Program-made: the position numbers and the translations under genes | Notes under the pieces: generated by a model | The model's database searches: none | What the model saw: only the letters and a program-made list of their open reading frames with translations | Told to the model about the DNA's origin: nothing | Source of the DNA: Treponema sp. | GTDB taxonomy: Bacteria; Spirochaetota; Spirochaetia; Treponematales; Treponemataceae | Length of the DNA: 54,718 bases | NCBI GenBank assembly: GCA_024698325.1 | Contig: JAILRG010000117.1 | Location: forward strand, 1-54,718 | Direction of reading: 5' to 3' | Shown here: piece after piece, positions 16,655-25,801 of the stretch | Position numbering within the stretch: position 1 is the stretch's first letter | How the letters are laid out: the number at the start of each line of letters is the position of its first letter

Positions 16655-17818
16655 ATGGGGATGAGCGAACAGCAGGAATCAGCGTGCGCGTATCTGATTC
16701 TTGCCGACGGCACCGTGTTTGAAGGTCGGGCAATGGGCGCCCGGGGAACCACTATTGGCGAAACAGTCTTTACCACAGGAATGACTGGTTACGTTGAAAC
16801 GCTGACCGACCCAAGTTATTACGGTCAGATTGTTACACAAACCTTTCCGCTTATCGGAAATTACGGCGTTATGAAAGCCGATTTTGAAAGCAAAAAGAGT
16901 TTTGTTCGCGGCTACATTGTTCGTGAGCTGTGCGAAAAACCAAGTAATTTCCGTTGCGAAGCAGATCTTTCCAGCATACTTGAACAGCAGGGCATTGTGG
17001 GTATTTCGGGTATAGACACCCGTGCGCTAACCAAGCGCCTGCGCGAATCCGGCGTTATGAACGGCATGATTGCAAGCGGAAGCGATGCAGCTTCTCTTTC
17101 CGATGTTCTTTCCCAGCCTGAAAAAAAAGAAGCGCTCCTTAAAAAAATCCGGGCATACACGATTACCGATGCGGTAAAAAGCGTGCAGGATGCTTCCGTT
17201 TTGGGAAACCAGGGGTCTGGGGATTCTGCTGGTGACGGAAGTGCTGCCGGAAAAGCAAAACGGGTTGTGCTGTATGATTTTGGCGCAAAAGCAAATATTC
17301 AGCGGGAGCTTGAAAAGCGCGGCTGCGCGGTTACAGTCGTTCCCTATGACACGACGGCAGAACGCGTTATAGCGATGGCTCCTGACGGCGTTATGCTTTC
17401 GAACGGGCCGGGCGACCCTGCGGAAAATACCGGCGTTATTGCTGAAATTAAAAAACTGTGCGAGTACAAAAAGATTCCTGTTTTTGGCATTTGTCTAGGA
17501 CACCAGATGCTTGCTCTTTCACGCGGAGCGGCAACGAGTAAGCTTAAATACGGACACCGCGGTGGAAATCACCCGGTAAAAGACCTCGAGACTGGCCGCG
17601 TATATATCACGAGCCAGAATCACGGCTATGCGGTGGAAAGCGAGTCGCTTCCGCCGTTTGCAAAGATGAGTTTTGTAAACGTAAATGACGGCACATGCGA
17701 GGGTGTTACTTATACCGACATGCCGGCCTTTAGCGTGCAGTTCCACCCGGAAGCATGCGGCGGTCCGCACGACACTAATTTTCTTTTTGACCGTTTTATC
17801 GCACTGATGGAGACCTGA
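16655..17818 (+). CDS. carA: Carbamoyl-phosphate synthase small subunit
   Basis: 387 residues from ATG 16655, six bases after AAGGAG. The N-terminal CPSase small-chain domain (LADGTVFEGRAMGARGTTIGETVFTT) precedes a class I glutaminase with the nucleophile C280 in FGICLGHQML and the His/Glu of QFHPEACGGPHDT. It hydrolyses glutamine and channels ammonia to CarB, supplying carbamoyl phosphate for pyrimidines and arginine. The linker around residues 180-205 is short and Gly/Ser/Ala-rich (GNQGSGDSAGDGSAAGKA). It is followed by carB after 79 bases. Confidence 0.97.
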   Translation: MGMSEQQESACAYLILADGTVFEGRAMGARGTTIGETVFTTGMTGYVETLTDPSYYGQIVTQTFPLIGNYGVMKADFESKKSFVRGYIVRELCEKPSNFRCEADLSSILEQQGIVGISGIDTRALTKRLRESGVMNGMIASGSDAASLSDVLSQPEKKEALLKKIRAYTITDAVKSVQDASVLGNQGSGDSAGDGSAAGKAKRVVLYDFGAKANIQRELEKRGCAVTVVPYDTTAERVIAMAPDGVMLSNGPGDPAENTGVIAEIKKLCEYKKIPVFGICLGHQMLALSRGAATSKLKYGHRGGNHPVKDLETGRVYITSQNHGYAVESESLPPFAKMSFVNVNDGTCEGVTYTDMPAFSVQFHPEACGGPHDTNFLFDRFIALMET

Positions 17819-17826
17819 ATGCGGAC

Positions 17827-17860
17827 GCGTCAAGGTACGATACGCTTAAAACCTTGACGC
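17827..17860 (+). repeat. Hairpin between carA and carB
   Basis: GCGTCAAGG (17827-17835) pairs perfectly with CCTTGACGC (17852-17860) across a 16-base loop, directly after the carA stop; flanking GAAT/ATTC extends the stem past a bulge. No T-run follows, so it is more likely a processing or stability structure than a terminator. Confidence 0.55.
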
Positions 17861-17897
17861 ATTCGTTTGCCAATTTTTCTAGGAGGATAAAATCGTC

Positions 17898-20800
17898 ATG
17901 CCCTTAAATAAAAACATACACAAAGTTCTGATTATCGGAAGCGGCCCCATTGTTATCGGACAGGCTGCTGAATTTGACTATGCGGGAAATCAGGCCTGCA
18001 AGGCGTTAAAGTCGCTCGGACTTGAAGTCTGCCTGGTAAACTCAAACCCCGCCACGCTGATGACCGACCGCTCCATGGCGGACGAAATCTATCTTGAGCC
18101 GCTTACGCTTACCACGCTTGAGCGCATTATCGAAAAGGAAAAGCCCGACAGCCTGCTTTCTACGCTCGGCGGGCAGACCGGCCTTACCTTAAGCATGGAG
18201 CTTGCAAAATCTGGCTTCCTCGAAAAGCATGGCGTGCAGCTTTTGGGCGCCCGGCCCGAAACAATCGACAAGGCGGAAGACCGCCAGCTCTTTAAGGACA
18301 CGATGGAAGCTATCGGCGAGCCGTGCATTCCGTCTAAAGTTGTTACTACATACGAAGATGCAGCGGATTTTGTACATTCGGAGATTGGCTTTCCGGCAAT
18401 CATCCGGCCTGCGTTTACGCTTGGCGGTACTGGCGGCGGCATTGTGTCTAACGAGCGCGAACTGGACGAAATTGCGCATAACGGCCTGCACCGAAGCCCC
18501 ATTCATCAGATTCTGGTGGAAAAATGCATTTCCGGCTGGAAGGAAGTTGAGTTCGAGGTTATCCGCGACAGCACGGGAAACGTGATTACCGTCTGCTCCA
18601 TGGAAAACTTTGACCCTGTCGGCGTGCATACTGGCGACAGCATCGTTATTGCGCCTACCGTTACGCTTGCAGACAAGGAGTACCAGATGCTCCGGAGTGC
18701 CGCGCTCAATATCATCAGCGCGCTTAAAATCGAAGGCGGCTGTAACTGCCAGTTTGCCCTGAATCCCGACAGCTTTGAATACGCCGTCATTGAAGTGAAC
18801 CCGCGCGTTTCCCGCTCATCGGCGCTTGCCAGTAAGGCAACCGGCTATCCGATTGCAAAGGTCGCCGCGCTGATTGCCGTCGGTTTTACGCTGGACGAGA
18901 TTCCGAACTTTGTTACCAAAAAGACAAAGGCCTGCTTTGAGCCGGTCTTAGACTATGTGGTCGTAAAAATGCCGAAGTTCCCGTTCGACAAATTTGTGTA
19001 CGCCGCGCGTAAGCTCGGTACACAGATGAAGGCGACCGGCGAGGTCATGGCAATCGGGCAGAGCTTTGAGGAAGCCATCCTGAAAGCTGCCCGCGGACTT
19101 GAAGTGGGCGTAAAGGATTTGAACCTGCCGGCTTTCGTAAAAGAAGGCGACGAAAAAATCCGCGAGCGCGTAAGCCAATGCACCGACCAGCGCATTTTTG
19201 CGATTTACCAGGCGTTAAAGCGCCATCTGCTTACAGTCGAAGAAATCCATGAGATTACAAAGATTGATGAATGGTTCTTGTGGAAGCTGGAGCATGTGGC
19301 AGAACTGGAGTGTGGGGGCGTTACGGGGGCGCCAGCCCCCGTAGAGAGGGTAGCGACCAACGAAGTGGGCGCGCAGGGGGAGACTTCCCCCTCTCGTTCT
19401 GATTCCGGCGCCTTGTATGCTCCGCGTTCGTTTAAGATGGTTGACACCTGCGCCGGCGAGTTTGAGGCGGAGACGCCGTATTTTTATTCGACTACCGGCG
19501 GCGAAAACGAAGCTGAGCAGTATCTGGCTGAGCTGCACGAAGGCGGTACGTCGTCAAAAGGTACGATTGTCGTTCTGGGAAGCGGCCCCATCCGCATCGG
19601 GCAGGGCATTGAGTTTGACTATGCGTCGGTTCAGTGCGTGCAGTCGCTTAAAAAGCTGGGCTACGAAGTTGCCATCATCAACAATAACCCGGAGACTGTC
19701 AGCACGGACTTTGACACTGCCGACCGCCTGTACTTTGAGCCGCTTACGCCTGAAGACGTCATGAACGTGCTGGCAGTGGAAAAGCCGCTTGGCGTGGTCG
19801 TTGCATTCGGTGGCGGCACGGCAATCAAGCTTGCGAAATTCCTGGACGAGCAGGGCGTGCGTATTTTAGGCACCAGCGCTGACGCGATTGACCTTGCAGA
19901 AGACCGCGAGCGTTTTGAAGAGCTGTGCGACCGGCTGGGCATAAAGAGGCCTAAAGGCCTTACGGTGTTTACCGAAAGCGAAGCGCTTGAAGCTGCCGCG
20001 CGGATTGGCTTCCCGGTGCTGATGCGCCCCAGCTATGTCCTCGGCGGCCAGAACATGATTGTGGCGCGGAACAACGCCGATGTAAAGGAATACATGGCAA
20101 TCATCCTGCGGCAGAAAATCGAAAATCCGGTGCTTATCGACAAATATATGGAAGGCCGCGAGCTGGAAGTGGACTGCATTTCCGACGGCACCGACGTGCT
20201 TATGCCTGGCATTATGGAGCATGTGGAGCGCACCGGCATTCATTCCGGAGATTCCATCGCCGTGTATCCGGGGGCATTCAGCGCGGCGCTTGAAGAGAAA
20301 ATTGTAAAGCAGTCTGTGGATTTGACGCTTGCACTCGGCACAAAGGGGCTGGTCAACATTCAGTACCTGATTTACAAAGATGATGACGGAAACGAAGACC
20401 TGTATATTATCGAGGCAAATCCGCGTTCAAGCCGCACGGTGCCGTATCTTTCCAAAGTGTCGGGCGTGCCGATGATAGAGCTTGCGACGCGCGCGATGCT
20501 CGGAGAGCCGGTCGCTGCGATGGGCTGGGGTACCGGCCTGTACAAGAAGCCTGCGTATGTTGCAGTAAAGGTGCCGGTGTTCAGTTTTGAAAAGCTTATG
20601 GACGTTGACACGCACTTAGGGCCGGAAATGAAAAGCACCGGTGAAGTGCTGGGCATTGCATCGACGCGCGAGGAAGCTGTGTTTAAGGGCATGGCGGCTG
20701 CCGGCTGGAAAATGCTGGGCGGCAAGGGAACCGGCGTGCTGTTTTCGGTGCGGGCAACTGACTTACCGGAGCTGCCAGCTCTTGCGCGCAAATTTGCGGA

Positions 20801-21125
20801 TTTGGGCTTTACGCTGTATGCCACAAGCGGAAACGCTGCGACGATTTCCCGAAGCGGCATGGACGTAACGCATGTTGCCAAGGTTCACGAAAACTACAGC
20901 GACAATGTTATGACGCTGCTTGAAAGCGGTAAGGTTTCCTATGTGGTGTCTACTTCGGCAAAGGGACGCGACCCGCTTGCGGAAAGCGTTAAGCTGCGCC
21001 GCCTTGCCGTAGAGCGCGACATAGACTGTCTTACCGCCATGGACACGGCACATGCTCTGGCAGACTCGCTTGCAAGCGGCTATTCGCTTACAAACGCAAG
21101 CCTGGTAGACATCTGCGCACTGTAG
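17898..21125 (+). CDS. carB: Carbamoyl-phosphate synthase large subunit, altered middle domain
   Basis: 1075 residues with the usual order: first ATP-grasp half (IGSGPIVIGQAAEFDYAGNQA, VEKCISGWKEVEFEV), oligomerisation region, second ATP-grasp half (LGSGPIRIGQGIEFDYASVQ, PSYVLGGQNM) and a C-terminal MGS-like allosteric domain from about residue 940. AGGAGG lies 11 bases before the ATG. Between DEWFLWKLEHVAELE and FKMVDTCAGEFEAE, other CarB proteins have about 50 helical residues of the oligomerisation domain. This one instead has about 40 Gly/Pro/Ser-rich residues (for example GGVTGAPAPVERVATNEVG) encoded by palindromic DNA. Catalytic parts look intact, so activity is likely kept. Confidence 0.96.
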   Translation: MPLNKNIHKVLIIGSGPIVIGQAAEFDYAGNQACKALKSLGLEVCLVNSNPATLMTDRSMADEIYLEPLTLTTLERIIEKEKPDSLLSTLGGQTGLTLSMELAKSGFLEKHGVQLLGARPETIDKAEDRQLFKDTMEAIGEPCIPSKVVTTYEDAADFVHSEIGFPAIIRPAFTLGGTGGGIVSNERELDEIAHNGLHRSPIHQILVEKCISGWKEVEFEVIRDSTGNVITVCSMENFDPVGVHTGDSIVIAPTVTLADKEYQMLRSAALNIISALKIEGGCNCQFALNPDSFEYAVIEVNPRVSRSSALASKATGYPIAKVAALIAVGFTLDEIPNFVTKKTKACFEPVLDYVVVKMPKFPFDKFVYAARKLGTQMKATGEVMAIGQSFEEAILKAARGLEVGVKDLNLPAFVKEGDEKIRERVSQCTDQRIFAIYQALKRHLLTVEEIHEITKIDEWFLWKLEHVAELECGGVTGAPAPVERVATNEVGAQGETSPSRSDSGALYAPRSFKMVDTCAGEFEAETPYFYSTTGGENEAEQYLAELHEGGTSSKGTIVVLGSGPIRIGQGIEFDYASVQCVQSLKKLGYEVAIINNNPETVSTDFDTADRLYFEPLTPEDVMNVLAVEKPLGVVVAFGGGTAIKLAKFLDEQGVRILGTSADAIDLAEDRERFEELCDRLGIKRPKGLTVFTESEALEAAARIGFPVLMRPSYVLGGQNMIVARNNADVKEYMAIILRQKIENPVLIDKYMEGRELEVDCISDGTDVLMPGIMEHVERTGIHSGDSIAVYPGAFSAALEEKIVKQSVDLTLALGTKGLVNIQYLIYKDDDGNEDLYIIEANPRSSRTVPYLSKVSGVPMIELATRAMLGEPVAAMGWGTGLYKKPAYVAVKVPVFSFEKLMDVDTHLGPEMKSTGEVLGIASTREEAVFKGMAAAGWKMLGGKGTGVLFSVRATDLPELPALARKFADLGFTLYATSGNAATISRSGMDVTHVAKVHENYSDNVMTLLESGKVSYVVSTSAKGRDPLAESVKLRRLAVERDIDCLTAMDTAHALADSLASGYSLTNASLVDICAL
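19312..19400. repeat. Palindromic element within the carB coding sequence
   Basis: Three stems fold this short stretch: ACGGGGGC/GCCCCCGT (19323-19330 with 19335-19342), AGGGGGA/TCCCCCT (19375-19381 with 19386-19392), and a long-range GAGAGGG/CCCTCTC (19344-19350 with 19389-19395). Its composition (runs of G and C) differs from the surrounding gene. It keeps the reading frame open and replaces normal CarB sequence, resembling the protein-coding palindromic elements known from Rickettsia in principle, without implied homology. Confidence 0.75.
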
Positions 21126-21138
21126 CTGGCGGTTGCCG

Positions 21139-21262
21139 GGTGGCGCATGTCGCGCTGCCTGTAGCGGTTGCATGTAGCGCTGCCAGTCCATGCATGTGCC
21201 GCTAGTGCTGTCGGTGGCGCATGTCACGCTGCCGCATGACGTGCTGCCGTTGCATGGCGCGC
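21139..21262. repeat. Degenerate short repeats downstream of carB
   Basis: The gap 21126-21365 has no gene. Within it a unit of about 20 bases centred on GGCGCATGTCGCGCTGCC recurs: 21139-21159 and 21213-21233 match at 20 of 21 bases, with looser copies at 21166-21184, 21234-21248 and about 21249-21262. Spacing is irregular, unlike CRISPR. Confidence 0.6.
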
Positions 21263-21329
21263 AGGCTGTAGACGGCTTTGTAAGCGTTTTTGGTGGCCTT
21301 GGCTTACCCCGTGTTCTGCTTAAAAAGAT

Positions 21330-21357
21330 TTGACAAACTGTGCACTTGATTTAAAAT
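21330..21357 (+). promoter_or_regulatory. Promoter of the GGDEF gene
   Basis: -35 TTGACA (21330-21335), 16-base spacer, -10 TAAAAT (21352-21357). Only eight bases separate the -10 from the ATG at 21366, so transcription should begin at or next to the start codon. Confidence 0.75.
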
Positions 21358-21365
21358 AGCTGTAT

Positions 21366-22745
21366 ATGGACTTTCAAGCATTTGTCGATAGCGTCGGCAT
21401 GGGCGCCGTTGTCATGTCGGTAGAAAAAACACCCGATGGACACGCCGGTGAGATTCGTTTTGTGTGTGCCAATGCCCGGTATAGGGTGTCTGCGCCACCA
21501 GGATACCGGGACGGCATACTTTACACCGACATCATCGCAAAAGAGCCGAACTTCGAGGATTTCTGTTTTCGCTGTGCGGTAAAAAAGCAGTATCTGCATG
21601 CGTACGTAGAATCAAAGGATATGAATCTGTGGACGGATTCTACGTACATCCCGATTGATACGCCGGAAAATGATGACCACCTGTACTATTTCCTTTTCTG
21701 CCTGGAAGTCACTCAGGAGCTTGATTCCAGAAGACGCGCTAAGGTTTCTATGGAGAATGCCAGCTTTGTCATTCAGACTTGCCTGAACCTGCGTGGCTCA
21801 AATAATTTTGTGGAAAGCATGCAAAAAGTCGTTACCGATATACGCGACTATACGGACGCATTCAGCTGCTGTGTCTTCCTCGTCGATTCTGACAGAAAAA
21901 AAGCCGCGCCGCTGTGCGCAAAATACAGAAATGACGCTGCCCGCATAGAAGACTTCGCGAAATTCCTTACGTATGATGTTGTCTCTTCCTGGATAGACAC
22001 TGTTAAGGGACACGACGAAATCATCCTGAAAGACGAACATGATTTTAACGAGCTTGCAAAACGTAATCCCGTCTGGGTGGAAAGTCTGCACGGCGCCGGC
22101 GTTAAAAGCCTGATTTTTGTGCCGCTCCTGCAGGGCGAAAATGTCATCGGCTTTCTTTTCATAACGAATTTTAATACCGACAAGCTTGTTGAAATCAAGG
22201 AATTCATCGAGCTTACGACGTTCTTCATTTCTTCCGAAGTTGCAAACAATAACATGGTCGAGCAGCTTGCTTATATGAGCACTGTTGATTCTTTGACAGG
22301 CGTCAATAACCGCAATGCCATGAATACCCGCATTGATTATCATATAAACGGAAAGCAGGTCATCAAGGCGCCGTTTGGTGTTATCTTTACTGATTTGAAC
22401 GGCCTTAAGCGCTGCAATGATCTTGAGGGGCACGAATCCGGCGACAGGCTTTTGCAGAATGCGGCGGCATGTTTGCAGGCGGTGTTCTCTGACAACGAGA
22501 TTTACCGCGCGGGCGGAGACGAGTTTGTCGTGTTGCTGCAGAATTGTCCGCAGGACGAGTTTGAAGCAAAGCTTTCCCGTATAAAGCAGAACTGCGGCTA
22601 TGGCTCTCCGGTTTGTTTTGCTGTCGGCGCGCAATGGTCTGACGGCAGACTGAACCTCAGGCAGTGCATGCATAATGCCGACGAAGCGATGTATGAGAAC
22701 AAGCAGGCTTTCTACAAAGCCCACCCGGATTTTCAGCACAAGTAG
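21366..22745 (+). CDS. Diguanylate cyclase with PAS-like and GAF-like sensor regions
   Basis: 459 residues, no membrane segment or signal peptide. Residues 1-115 resemble a PAS-type sensor, about 125-295 a GAF-type domain (GAGVKSLIFVPLLQGENVIGFLFI), and 300-455 a GGDEF domain. The GGDEF domain shows DSLTGVNNRNAM, GVIFTDLNGLKRCNDLEGHESGD and the active-site loop RAGGDEFVVL. The intact GGDEF loop predicts cyclic di-GMP synthesis. The residues at the usual inhibitory I-site place (S-D-N-E) do not form RxxD, so product inhibition may be absent. No EAL domain is present. The ligand sensed is unknown. The gene appears leaderless and stands alone upstream of trxB. Confidence 0.93.
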   Translation: MDFQAFVDSVGMGAVVMSVEKTPDGHAGEIRFVCANARYRVSAPPGYRDGILYTDIIAKEPNFEDFCFRCAVKKQYLHAYVESKDMNLWTDSTYIPIDTPENDDHLYYFLFCLEVTQELDSRRRAKVSMENASFVIQTCLNLRGSNNFVESMQKVVTDIRDYTDAFSCCVFLVDSDRKKAAPLCAKYRNDAARIEDFAKFLTYDVVSSWIDTVKGHDEIILKDEHDFNELAKRNPVWVESLHGAGVKSLIFVPLLQGENVIGFLFITNFNTDKLVEIKEFIELTTFFISSEVANNNMVEQLAYMSTVDSLTGVNNRNAMNTRIDYHINGKQVIKAPFGVIFTDLNGLKRCNDLEGHESGDRLLQNAAACLQAVFSDNEIYRAGGDEFVVLLQNCPQDEFEAKLSRIKQNCGYGSPVCFAVGAQWSDGRLNLRQCMHNADEAMYENKQAFYKAHPDFQHK

Positions 22746-22856
22746 GAATGCTATTCCGACGTACAGTAAAAACACACGCTGCGCAGGAGGCGCCAAGGTT
22801 CTGTTTCCGCATACGGCATCTGCGTTCCCGTTGTCTAGCACCCGCATGTATTTTCT

Positions 22857-22864
22857 GATATAAT
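22857..22864 (+). promoter_or_regulatory. Extended -10 promoter of trxB
   Basis: TGATATAAT at 22856-22864 is an extended -10; the -35 region is poor. Six bases (CGCAAC) separate it from the trxB ATG, so the mRNA would start at the ATG. Confidence 0.65.
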
Positions 22865-22870
22865 CGCAAC

Positions 22871-23827
22871 ATGCTCAAAAAGACGGACTATGATTTTATT
22901 GTAATCGGAGCCGGGGCTGCCGGGCTTACCGCAGCACAATACGGCGCACGCTCAGGCCTTACAACGCTGGTTATTGACCTTTCTGATGCTGGCGGCCAGG
23001 CACTCAATATTTTTACACTGGAAAATTATCCTGGTCTGTTTCCGGCTGTTTCTGGAAAAGACTTTATCAAACACATGGAAAAGCAGGCGAAAAGTTTTGG
23101 CGCAAAGATTGTACATGCAAAAGTTTCGTCCATCGACAAAATAGGCAGTCAGTTTATTATCAAGACGGAAGAGACGACGCTTACCGCATACGCCGTGCTT
23201 ATTGCAACGGGCGCGCAGCACCGCAAGCTTGATGTGCGTGGCGAGAAAAAATTTGCCGGAAGCGGTGTGTCATACTGCGCTACCTGCGACGGCCCGTTCT
23301 TTAAGAATAAGCGTATTCTGGTGGTCGGTGGCGGCGACAGTGCCTGCGAGGAAGCTTTCTACCTTGCCTCCCTTTCCGATAAAGTCATGCTGGTGCACCG
23401 GCGCGGCCAGCTGCGCGCGCAAAAGGCTGTGCAGGACAAAGTGCTTTCTACTCCGCAGATTACCGTGCGCTACAACTCTGTCGTAAAGGAAATCCGCGGA
23501 AGCGACCATGTAGAGTCCGTGTTGCTCGAAAACACGGAAACTGGCGAGACGGTGGAGCTTCCCATGGATGCTGTCTTTGTCTTTGTAGGCATGATTCCGC
23601 GCACCGACCTGGTTTCTATGCTGCCGTGTGACGAAAGCGGCTATCTGATTACCAACTACCGCATGGAAACGCTGGTGCCCGGCATGTACGCCGCCGGAGA
23701 CGTGCGCGCAAAACCGTTCCGGCAGATTGTAACTGCAACTGGCGACGGCGCCACCGCAGCGCATTCCGCCCACGAATACGTGCAGACGCTGAAGGCTCAG
23801 TCCGCCGCAAATGGAGAATCAAAATGA
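22871..23827 (+). CDS. trxB: Thioredoxin reductase
   Basis: 318 residues, standard length. FAD site FIVIGAGAAGLTAAQYG, NADPH site ILVVGGGDSACEEAFYL, redox pair C136/C139 in SYCATCDGPFF, and C-terminal GMYAAGDVRAKPFRQIVTATGDGATAA. It reduces thioredoxin (trxA at 31.7-32.0 kb) with NADPH in the cytosol. No Shine-Dalgarno; the ATG lies six bases after a TATAAT box. Its stop overlaps the next start (ATGA). Confidence 0.97.
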   Translation: MLKKTDYDFIVIGAGAAGLTAAQYGARSGLTTLVIDLSDAGGQALNIFTLENYPGLFPAVSGKDFIKHMEKQAKSFGAKIVHAKVSSIDKIGSQFIIKTEETTLTAYAVLIATGAQHRKLDVRGEKKFAGSGVSYCATCDGPFFKNKRILVVGGGDSACEEAFYLASLSDKVMLVHRRGQLRAQKAVQDKVLSTPQITVRYNSVVKEIRGSDHVESVLLENTETGETVELPMDAVFVFVGMIPRTDLVSMLPCDESGYLITNYRMETLVPGMYAAGDVRAKPFRQIVTATGDGATAAHSAHEYVQTLKAQSAANGESK

Positions 23828-25650
23828 AGTGCATGTTTCACATAATACGCACAGGCATAGATTTGCTTCTTACAAAAGCCCATGCTACCGGAAGAGCCTC
23901 CCGCACAAGGCGGTTCGGGCTGTCGAACCTGCCTCCCGCATGTGCTTTTGCACTTTGCGGTCTGCTGTGTGCATTACCAGCAGTGGCGGCTCCTTCTGCT
24001 TCTGGCACGACCGAAATCCCGGAGACAGCGGATTTCTGGAGCGATTATCCCGCGGAGCCGCTTGCGGATTTTCTTACCGCACATCTTTCTGACGAAGAGC
24101 TTTTGGCGCAGATGTTTATGTTCGGCTGGAAGTGGCAGGAAGAAGGCAGGAGCGGAGACGCAGAGCCGACGCCGCTTTTGAATCAGTGGGTTACGCAGCG
24201 CGGGCTTGGCAGCGTAAAAGTGTTCGGCTGGAACACCGATGACACAGCGCAGGTAGCGCGCGCTGTCGCATATCTGCAGCAGGAATCGCAGAGCCGCAGG
24301 TACAAAATCCCGCTTTTTGTTGCAACAGACCAGGAAGGCGGCTGGATCCGCCATGTGCGCGGCGACACGACTACGACGCCGGGTAATATGGCAATCGGTG
24401 CGTCCGCATACCCGATGGATGCCTACTACAGCGCCTACTACATCAGCCGCGAAATTGCGGCGCTCGGCATCAACATGAACTTCGCACCGACCGTCGATTT
24501 GTACACCGACCGCCAGTCAAGCGTTATCGGCCCGCGCTCATTCGGCGAAGACCCGCAGTTTGTGGGCGAGCTGGGAGCGTCTTTTGTGGCAGGCTCCCTT
24601 GCCGCCGGCGTTATACCGACAGCAAAGCATTTCCCCGGCCACGGGGATACAAGCGCCGACAGCCACGGAAAAGCAATCGAAATCCGCATTGACCGCCAGA
24701 CGCTCGAAAACCGCGAGCTTGTGCCGTTCAAATACCTGATTGCAGAGCACGTTCCTGCCATTATGAGCGCTCACCTGCGCTTTCCGCTGATTACCGGAAA
24801 TGAGCCGGCGTCTCTTTCAAAGACATTCCTTACTGACATTTTGCGAAACGAGCTGCACTATGAAGGCCTTATCATCACCGACGACATGCAGATGAACGGC
24901 GCCACAAGCTATGCGATGGTTTCCGACGCATGTACGCTTGCCATTCAGGCTGGAAACGACATCATCCTGTCGTCAGAAACCGCCGGCTGGAACGAACGCC
25001 TGTGGACAAAAAACCTGGATTTGATGCGCACGAATACGGCATTCCGCAATACGGTAAAAAAAGCCGCCCGTCGCGTTATCCTGTATAAGCTTAACTATTT
25101 CCGCAGTAAGACAGCCGCGCCGCTATACCCGGATTTGAATGCTCTGCCGTCGCGCATTCCCGACCGCGAGGGGCAGGCGTTCTTCCTGTCGCAGGCCTGC
25201 CGCTCGATTACCGCATACAAGCGCGGCACGGCGCTCCCGTTTAAGCCTGCCGAAGGCGAGCGCATTTTGATTGCCGGTCATCAGGAGCATCCTGAGTTCT
25301 TTGCTGAAGCCGAAAAGCGGTTTGGAAAAGTAGCGCATTTTCCGTACAAGGCGGACATGGGCCCGTACCACGGCCTGTGGGTTCACGACAACCTTATTCC
25401 GCTTGCCCGCAGCTACGACACGATTATCGTCTGCGTTGACTGCCAGAATAATGTAGACGCCCTGCGCGAGCTGCAGTACACCGGTAAGCGCATTATCGTT
25501 ATGTCAATACAGTCGCCGGTGCCAGCCATGAGCATGACCTGGGCAGATACGGTGCTTTTCGGCTACAGCTACTCGCCGTACACGTTTAAGGCGCTGTTTG
25601 CGGCCTTGTGCGGTGATTTTGACCCTGCTGGCGCACTCCCGTTGAACTGA
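23824..25650 (+). CDS. Glycoside hydrolase family 3 (NagZ-like), exported
   Basis: 608 residues. A long basic N-terminus precedes a hydrophobic signal (CAFALCGLLCALPAVAA, about 40-56). The GH3 barrel holds ATDQEGGWIRHV, the KHFPGHGDT loop (268-276), a D279-x-H281 dyad typical of NagZ-type enzymes, and the nucleophile D353 in GLIITDDMQMNG. A second domain follows, to residue 608. It is likely a beta-N-acetylhexosaminidase or beta-glucosidase acting in the periplasm on murein fragments or dietary glycans; the dyad favours the first. It overlaps trxB by four bases. The true start could be further downstream, as the first about 35 residues look unlike a signal. Confidence 0.88.
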   Translation: MKCMFHIIRTGIDLLLTKAHATGRASRTRRFGLSNLPPACAFALCGLLCALPAVAAPSASGTTEIPETADFWSDYPAEPLADFLTAHLSDEELLAQMFMFGWKWQEEGRSGDAEPTPLLNQWVTQRGLGSVKVFGWNTDDTAQVARAVAYLQQESQSRRYKIPLFVATDQEGGWIRHVRGDTTTTPGNMAIGASAYPMDAYYSAYYISREIAALGINMNFAPTVDLYTDRQSSVIGPRSFGEDPQFVGELGASFVAGSLAAGVIPTAKHFPGHGDTSADSHGKAIEIRIDRQTLENRELVPFKYLIAEHVPAIMSAHLRFPLITGNEPASLSKTFLTDILRNELHYEGLIITDDMQMNGATSYAMVSDACTLAIQAGNDIILSSETAGWNERLWTKNLDLMRTNTAFRNTVKKAARRVILYKLNYFRSKTAAPLYPDLNALPSRIPDREGQAFFLSQACRSITAYKRGTALPFKPAEGERILIAGHQEHPEFFAEAEKRFGKVAHFPYKADMGPYHGLWVHDNLIPLARSYDTIIVCVDCQNNVDALRELQYTGKRIIVMSIQSPVPAMSMTWADTVLFGYSYSPYTFKALFAALCGDFDPAGALPLN

Positions 25651-25741
25651 CAGTAGCTTTTATTTCTGCCGAAAAACGCACTTTACAGTGCTCCGACGCA
25701 AAATTTGTCAGAAATTTCTACTCAATTCTTCTCAAATCATA

Positions 25742-25770
25742 TTGACCGACGGTAATGTATGTTGTAATGT
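25742..25770 (+). promoter_or_regulatory. Promoter of the porin-like gene
   Basis: -35 TTGACC (25742-25747), 17-base spacer, -10 TAATGT (25765-25770). Leader about 25 bases with AAAGGGAG before the ATG. Confidence 0.6.
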
Positions 25771-25801
25771 CCTAACATCTTTGAAATAAAGGGAGTTTAG
25801 T

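Noticed and set aside
21139..21262. Possible CRISPR array
   Set aside because: Repeat units are degenerate and unevenly spaced, with no constant spacer length and no cas genes in the window.
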